DNA from: G963668605 sp963668605
GTDB taxonomy: Bacteria; Acidobacteriota; Terriglobia; Bryobacterales; Bryobacteraceae
NCBI GenBank assembly: GCA_963668605.1
Contig: OY764903.1
Location: forward strand, 682,001 to 746,000
DNA: 64,000 nucleotides
Reading direction: 5' to 3'
Position 1 is the first letter of the stretch; the number at the start of each line of letters is the position of its first letter. Positions 62,301-64,000 of this stretch are shown piece after piece. The notes under the pieces were generated by a model that searched no databases, was not told the DNA's origin, and saw only the letters and a list, made by a program, of their open reading frames with translations. Position numbers and translations under genes: made by a program.

Positions 62301-62799
62301 TTCGGCCGGGCGGCGCGGCGCGGGCGGCGTCACGAACGGCTTGCGCGCGGCATTGATGAAGGACTGGACCCTCACCGGCAGCGTGAATATCCGCTCCGGC
62401 TCTCCGTTCACGGCGCAGGTGCTGGGCAACCGCTCCGATCAGGGCGGTACCGGTTCAGTGGGCAGCGGGCGCGCCGATGCGACAGGTTTGAATGTCTCCG
62501 ACAGCATTGGTTTCTTCAACCCGCTGGCGTTCACGATTCCGCCGTCGGGCCGTTACGGCAATGCGGGCCGGAATACGATTCACGGCCCGGGTTTCTTCTC
62601 CATGAATATGTCGCTCGGCAGGACGTTGCACTTCAAGGAAACCCGCCGCAGCGTCGACATCCGGATGGAAGCCAGCAACCTGCTTAACAGCGTGAACATT
62701 TCCCGGATCGGCGCCACCGTGAATGCGTCGAACTACGGTTGGGCGCTGGACGCTTCCAGCATGCGTTCGTTGTCGGCGAATCTTCGCTTCCGCTTCTAA
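59359..62799 (+). CDS. Oar-like TonB-dependent receptor with Gly-rich insert
   Basis: The 1146-residue protein starts at GTG 59359. It has a signal peptide (MTCKAPVAVLLACLCLPAAE) and a carboxypeptidase-regulatory domain (GIVRSSGLAIPGATVTATQG). A Lys/Ala/Pro-rich hinge (about 97-150) follows, then a Gly/Met/Ser-rich low-complexity block (about 225-310, runs such as GGFGGPGMMMGGGPGG). A long barrel with Oar-type strands ends in RSLSANLRFRF. Oar-type receptors take up or export large molecules with TonB energy. The Gly-rich block is unusual for the family. It is followed after nine bases by a VWFA gene. Confidence 0.85.
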   Translation: MTCKAPVAVLLACLCLPAAEQRGIVRSSGLAIPGATVTATQGEQKFSAFTDETGAYSFPNLADGVWKIQAEMHGFQTVERESTVVEAAPPLEFELKLKSAPVLMAAPAKPAEVPKTAEAAKSAEVAKPVEAAKEQPRRAVAAKPTAQRNGATAGFQQLAVSQTVQNEVQEALSAPQEMPSVDVAQNANESFLVTGSLSRGLQDSQREDMFAMSRGGEDMRQRMEQLRGGGEGMSGGFGGPGMMMGGGPGGPGGFGGGAPGGGPGMMPGRGSGGPSGRGGSSSGRSGSSSSGSHGRDSRGGPPPSFAFGNRSSRSRDVIHGGGSFSLRNSAMDAKPYSISGQEIDKASYAQTRFSLVAGGMLRIPKIVKDDKTNFFVTYSGSRSRNPYDAASTLPSALERSGDFSQSVNRVPVTIYDPATNSPFPGNVIPASRIDSASKGLLSLMPLPNQPGKVQNYQIINSVPQNSNSLGVRLSRSFSRTDRLSGSFNMQNRNGSSTQLYGFEDASSGRGMSADMSWTHTIKAGVINTARISFSRNRSDLLPYFAYGRNWAQELGIPGTSSTPSNYGPPNISFTNFGALSDGSTSQSRSQNISVNEGLLRVWKKHNFGVGFEYRRSQQNSLSQQNARGTLAFSGIATSAYDEKGFPLAGTGFDFADFLLGRPQSSSIRFGNADTYYRGSTYIVHGQDDWRVRSGLSLNLGVRYEVLRPLHEKYGRMANLDIAPGMTGVAVVTPLTLGPYTGIFPEGLIEADTNNIAPRFGFAWRPFPKQHLQVRGGYGIYYNGSISNQAANRLAQQPPFAKSGSLSTSVENPLSMSNAFISVPNDKISNTYAVDRFYRTGYAQTWNLAVQKDLPHSIVMEVGYLGTKGTRLDIQSMPNRALPGSPLTAEERRRIGNAVGFTFDSSNGSSIFHSGQLRVSRRFRSGMSANAFYTYGKSIDNASTIGGGGGTVAQDDHNLRAERALSSFDRRHNLNLSYMVSSSAGRRGAGGVTNGLRAALMKDWTLTGSVNIRSGSPFTAQVLGNRSDQGGTGSVGSGRADATGLNVSDSIGFFNPLAFTIPPSGRYGNAGRNTIHGPGFFSMNMSLGRTLHFKETRRSVDIRMEASNLLNSVNISRIGATVNASNYGWALDASSMRSLSANLRFRF

Positions 62800-62808
62800 G
62801 GTCTTAAG

Positions 62809-64000
62809 ATGCGCACACCACTAGCACTGATTTCGATGGCATTGCTGGCCGCAGGCCAGGTGCCCGACACGGGGTACAAGCTTTCGGTGACCACGAATCT
62901 GGTGGTCGTGAACGTCGATGTGCGCGACAAGGACGGCAAGCCCATCGAGAATCTCAAGGCTGGGGACTTCGCCATCACCGAGGACGGAAAGCAGCAGAAG
63001 ATCACCGTGTTTGAATATCAGCGGCTGGAGACCGAAGCGGATGCACCGGAGCCGCCGCCTCCCTCGATTCTCAAATCGAAAGACACGGCGAAAGCGGCCG
63101 AACCGGCCAAAGTAGCGCCCACGCCGAAGCGCGACATCACCACGTCCGCGCCTGGCCAGATCCGTTACAAGGACCGCCGCCTGATGGTCATGCTGTTCGA
63201 TTTCTCTTCCATGCAGGAGGCCGAACAGATTCGTGCGCAGGATTCGGCGCTGAAGTTCATCGACACGCAAATGACGCCTTCAGACATTGTTTCAATCATG
63301 GCGTACACCAACAAGCTGCAGGTTCTCGAGGACTTCACTCCCGATCGTGAGCGGTTGAGAAATGTGATCAAAAGTTTCCGCATCGGAGAGGCTTCCGAAA
63401 TGGCCACCGAGGGCACGTCACCAGATGATGAGGACGCCGAAGACACGGGCGCGGCGTTTGTTGCGGACGAATCCGAATTCAACGTTTTCAACACAGACCA
63501 GAAGCTGAGCGCTCTGGAATCGGCGGCCAAGATGCTCGGTTCGCTGCCGGAGAAAAAGGCGCTGGTCTATTTTTCGAGCGGCGTCGGCAAGACAGGCACG
63601 GAGAACGATTCTCAATTGCGTTCGACAGTCAATGCGGCGATCCGCGCCAATGTCGCCTTCTATCCGATCGATGCGCGCGGACTGGTGGCCTCCGCGCCGG
63701 CGGGCAACGCCAGCACAGGCTCGCCGCGCGGCAGCGGCGTGTACTCCGGCTCGACGCAGCGTTCGCAGCGCTCGAAGTTCGAAGGCCAACAGGAAACGCT
63801 CTACACGCTGGCGGGCGATACAGGCGGAAAGGCGCTGCTCGACAGCAACGATCTTTCGCTCGGTTTCAAACAGGCGCAGACGGATATTTCGAGCTACTAC
63901 ATTGTCGGCTACTACAGCTCGAACGCGGCGCAGGACGGGCGTTTCCGCCGCATCAAAGTCACGCTGCACAATCATCTTCAGGCGAAGCTCGATTACCGCT
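62809..64000 (+). CDS. Exported VWFA-domain protein, N-terminal part (cut by window edge)
   Basis: ATG 62809 opens a frame that runs off the right edge (397 codons seen). A signal peptide (LALISMALLAAGQ) leads to the family start (VVNVDVRDKDGKPIENLKAG, then FAITEDGKQQKITVFE). An Ala/Lys/Pro linker follows, then a VWFA domain with the metal-site strand LMVMLFDFSSMQE, ALVYFSSGVGKTG and ISSYYIVGYYSS. This is the same acidobacterial family as 20437-21435. It lies nine bases after the TonB receptor gene and may work with it at the cell surface. Confidence 0.8.
   Translation, partial: MRTPLALISMALLAAGQVPDTGYKLSVTTNLVVVNVDVRDKDGKPIENLKAGDFAITEDGKQQKITVFEYQRLETEADAPEPPPPSILKSKDTAKAAEPAKVAPTPKRDITTSAPGQIRYKDRRLMVMLFDFSSMQEAEQIRAQDSALKFIDTQMTPSDIVSIMAYTNKLQVLEDFTPDRERLRNVIKSFRIGEASEMATEGTSPDDEDAEDTGAAFVADESEFNVFNTDQKLSALESAAKMLGSLPEKKALVYFSSGVGKTGTENDSQLRSTVNAAIRANVAFYPIDARGLVASAPAGNASTGSPRGSGVYSGSTQRSQRSKFEGQQETLYTLAGDTGGKALLDSNDLSLGFKQAQTDISSYYIVGYYSSNAAQDGRFRRIKVTLHNHLQAKLDYR

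Noticed and set aside
1..64000. tRNA or rRNA genes
   Set aside because: No cloverleaf-like segment with a TTC-containing arm and no rRNA sequence was recognised by eye; a covariance-model scan would be decisive.

Overview
The window looks like chromosomal DNA of an acidobacterium, most likely a Bryobacterales/Solibacter-type lineage. This is inferred from the GC-rich sequence, two large Oar-like TonB receptors with carboxypeptidase-regulatory N-termini, two VWFA-type secreted proteins of the kind abundant in Acidobacteria, two DUF1080 proteins, two formylglycine sulfatases and many exported beta-propeller or Ig-like proteins. No rRNA, tRNA, replication origin or CRISPR array was recognised.

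Layout. 1-6313 (minus strand) is the promoter-proximal end of an exopolysaccharide cluster: a NusG/UpxY-type antiterminator, a ribbon-helix-helix protein, three exported proteins, a Wza-like export protein and the start of a Wzz/tyrosine-kinase protein that runs off the left edge. It is preceded by a long structured non-coding leader and an IS630-family element (7084-8176). 8466-10462 is a two-component system. 12505-15561 (minus strand) is a compact five-gene cassette that looks like a RiPP pathway: a 61-residue precursor with a lasso-type leader motif, an HPr-kinase-like ATPase, a radical SAM/SPASM-like enzyme, a PqqD-like recognition protein and a GNAT acetyltransferase. 15953-46179 is mainly housekeeping and metabolism (fabD, a UvrC-like protein, a KdgK-type kinase, a class III aminotransferase, pgk, glycosyltransferases, an RND pump, ornithine-cyclodeaminase-like enzyme, sulfatase, PBP) mixed with secreted proteins and palindromic intergenic repeats. 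48594-54049 (minus strand) is a csm1-5 type III-A-like CRISPR effector operon with unusual features: an HD-less Cas10, an RGG-rich Csm2 and a Csm4 with a 160-residue repetitive acidic tail. No cas6, csm6, cas1/2 or array is visible beside it. 54107-64000 carries a sulfatase, a large PHP/DUF3604 protein, a small exported protein, a TonB receptor and a VWFA protein cut by the right edge.

The two regions most worth attention are the RiPP-like cassette, whose leader matches the lasso recognition motif while its short Phe-rich core cannot form a lasso ring, and the reduced and decorated Csm operon.
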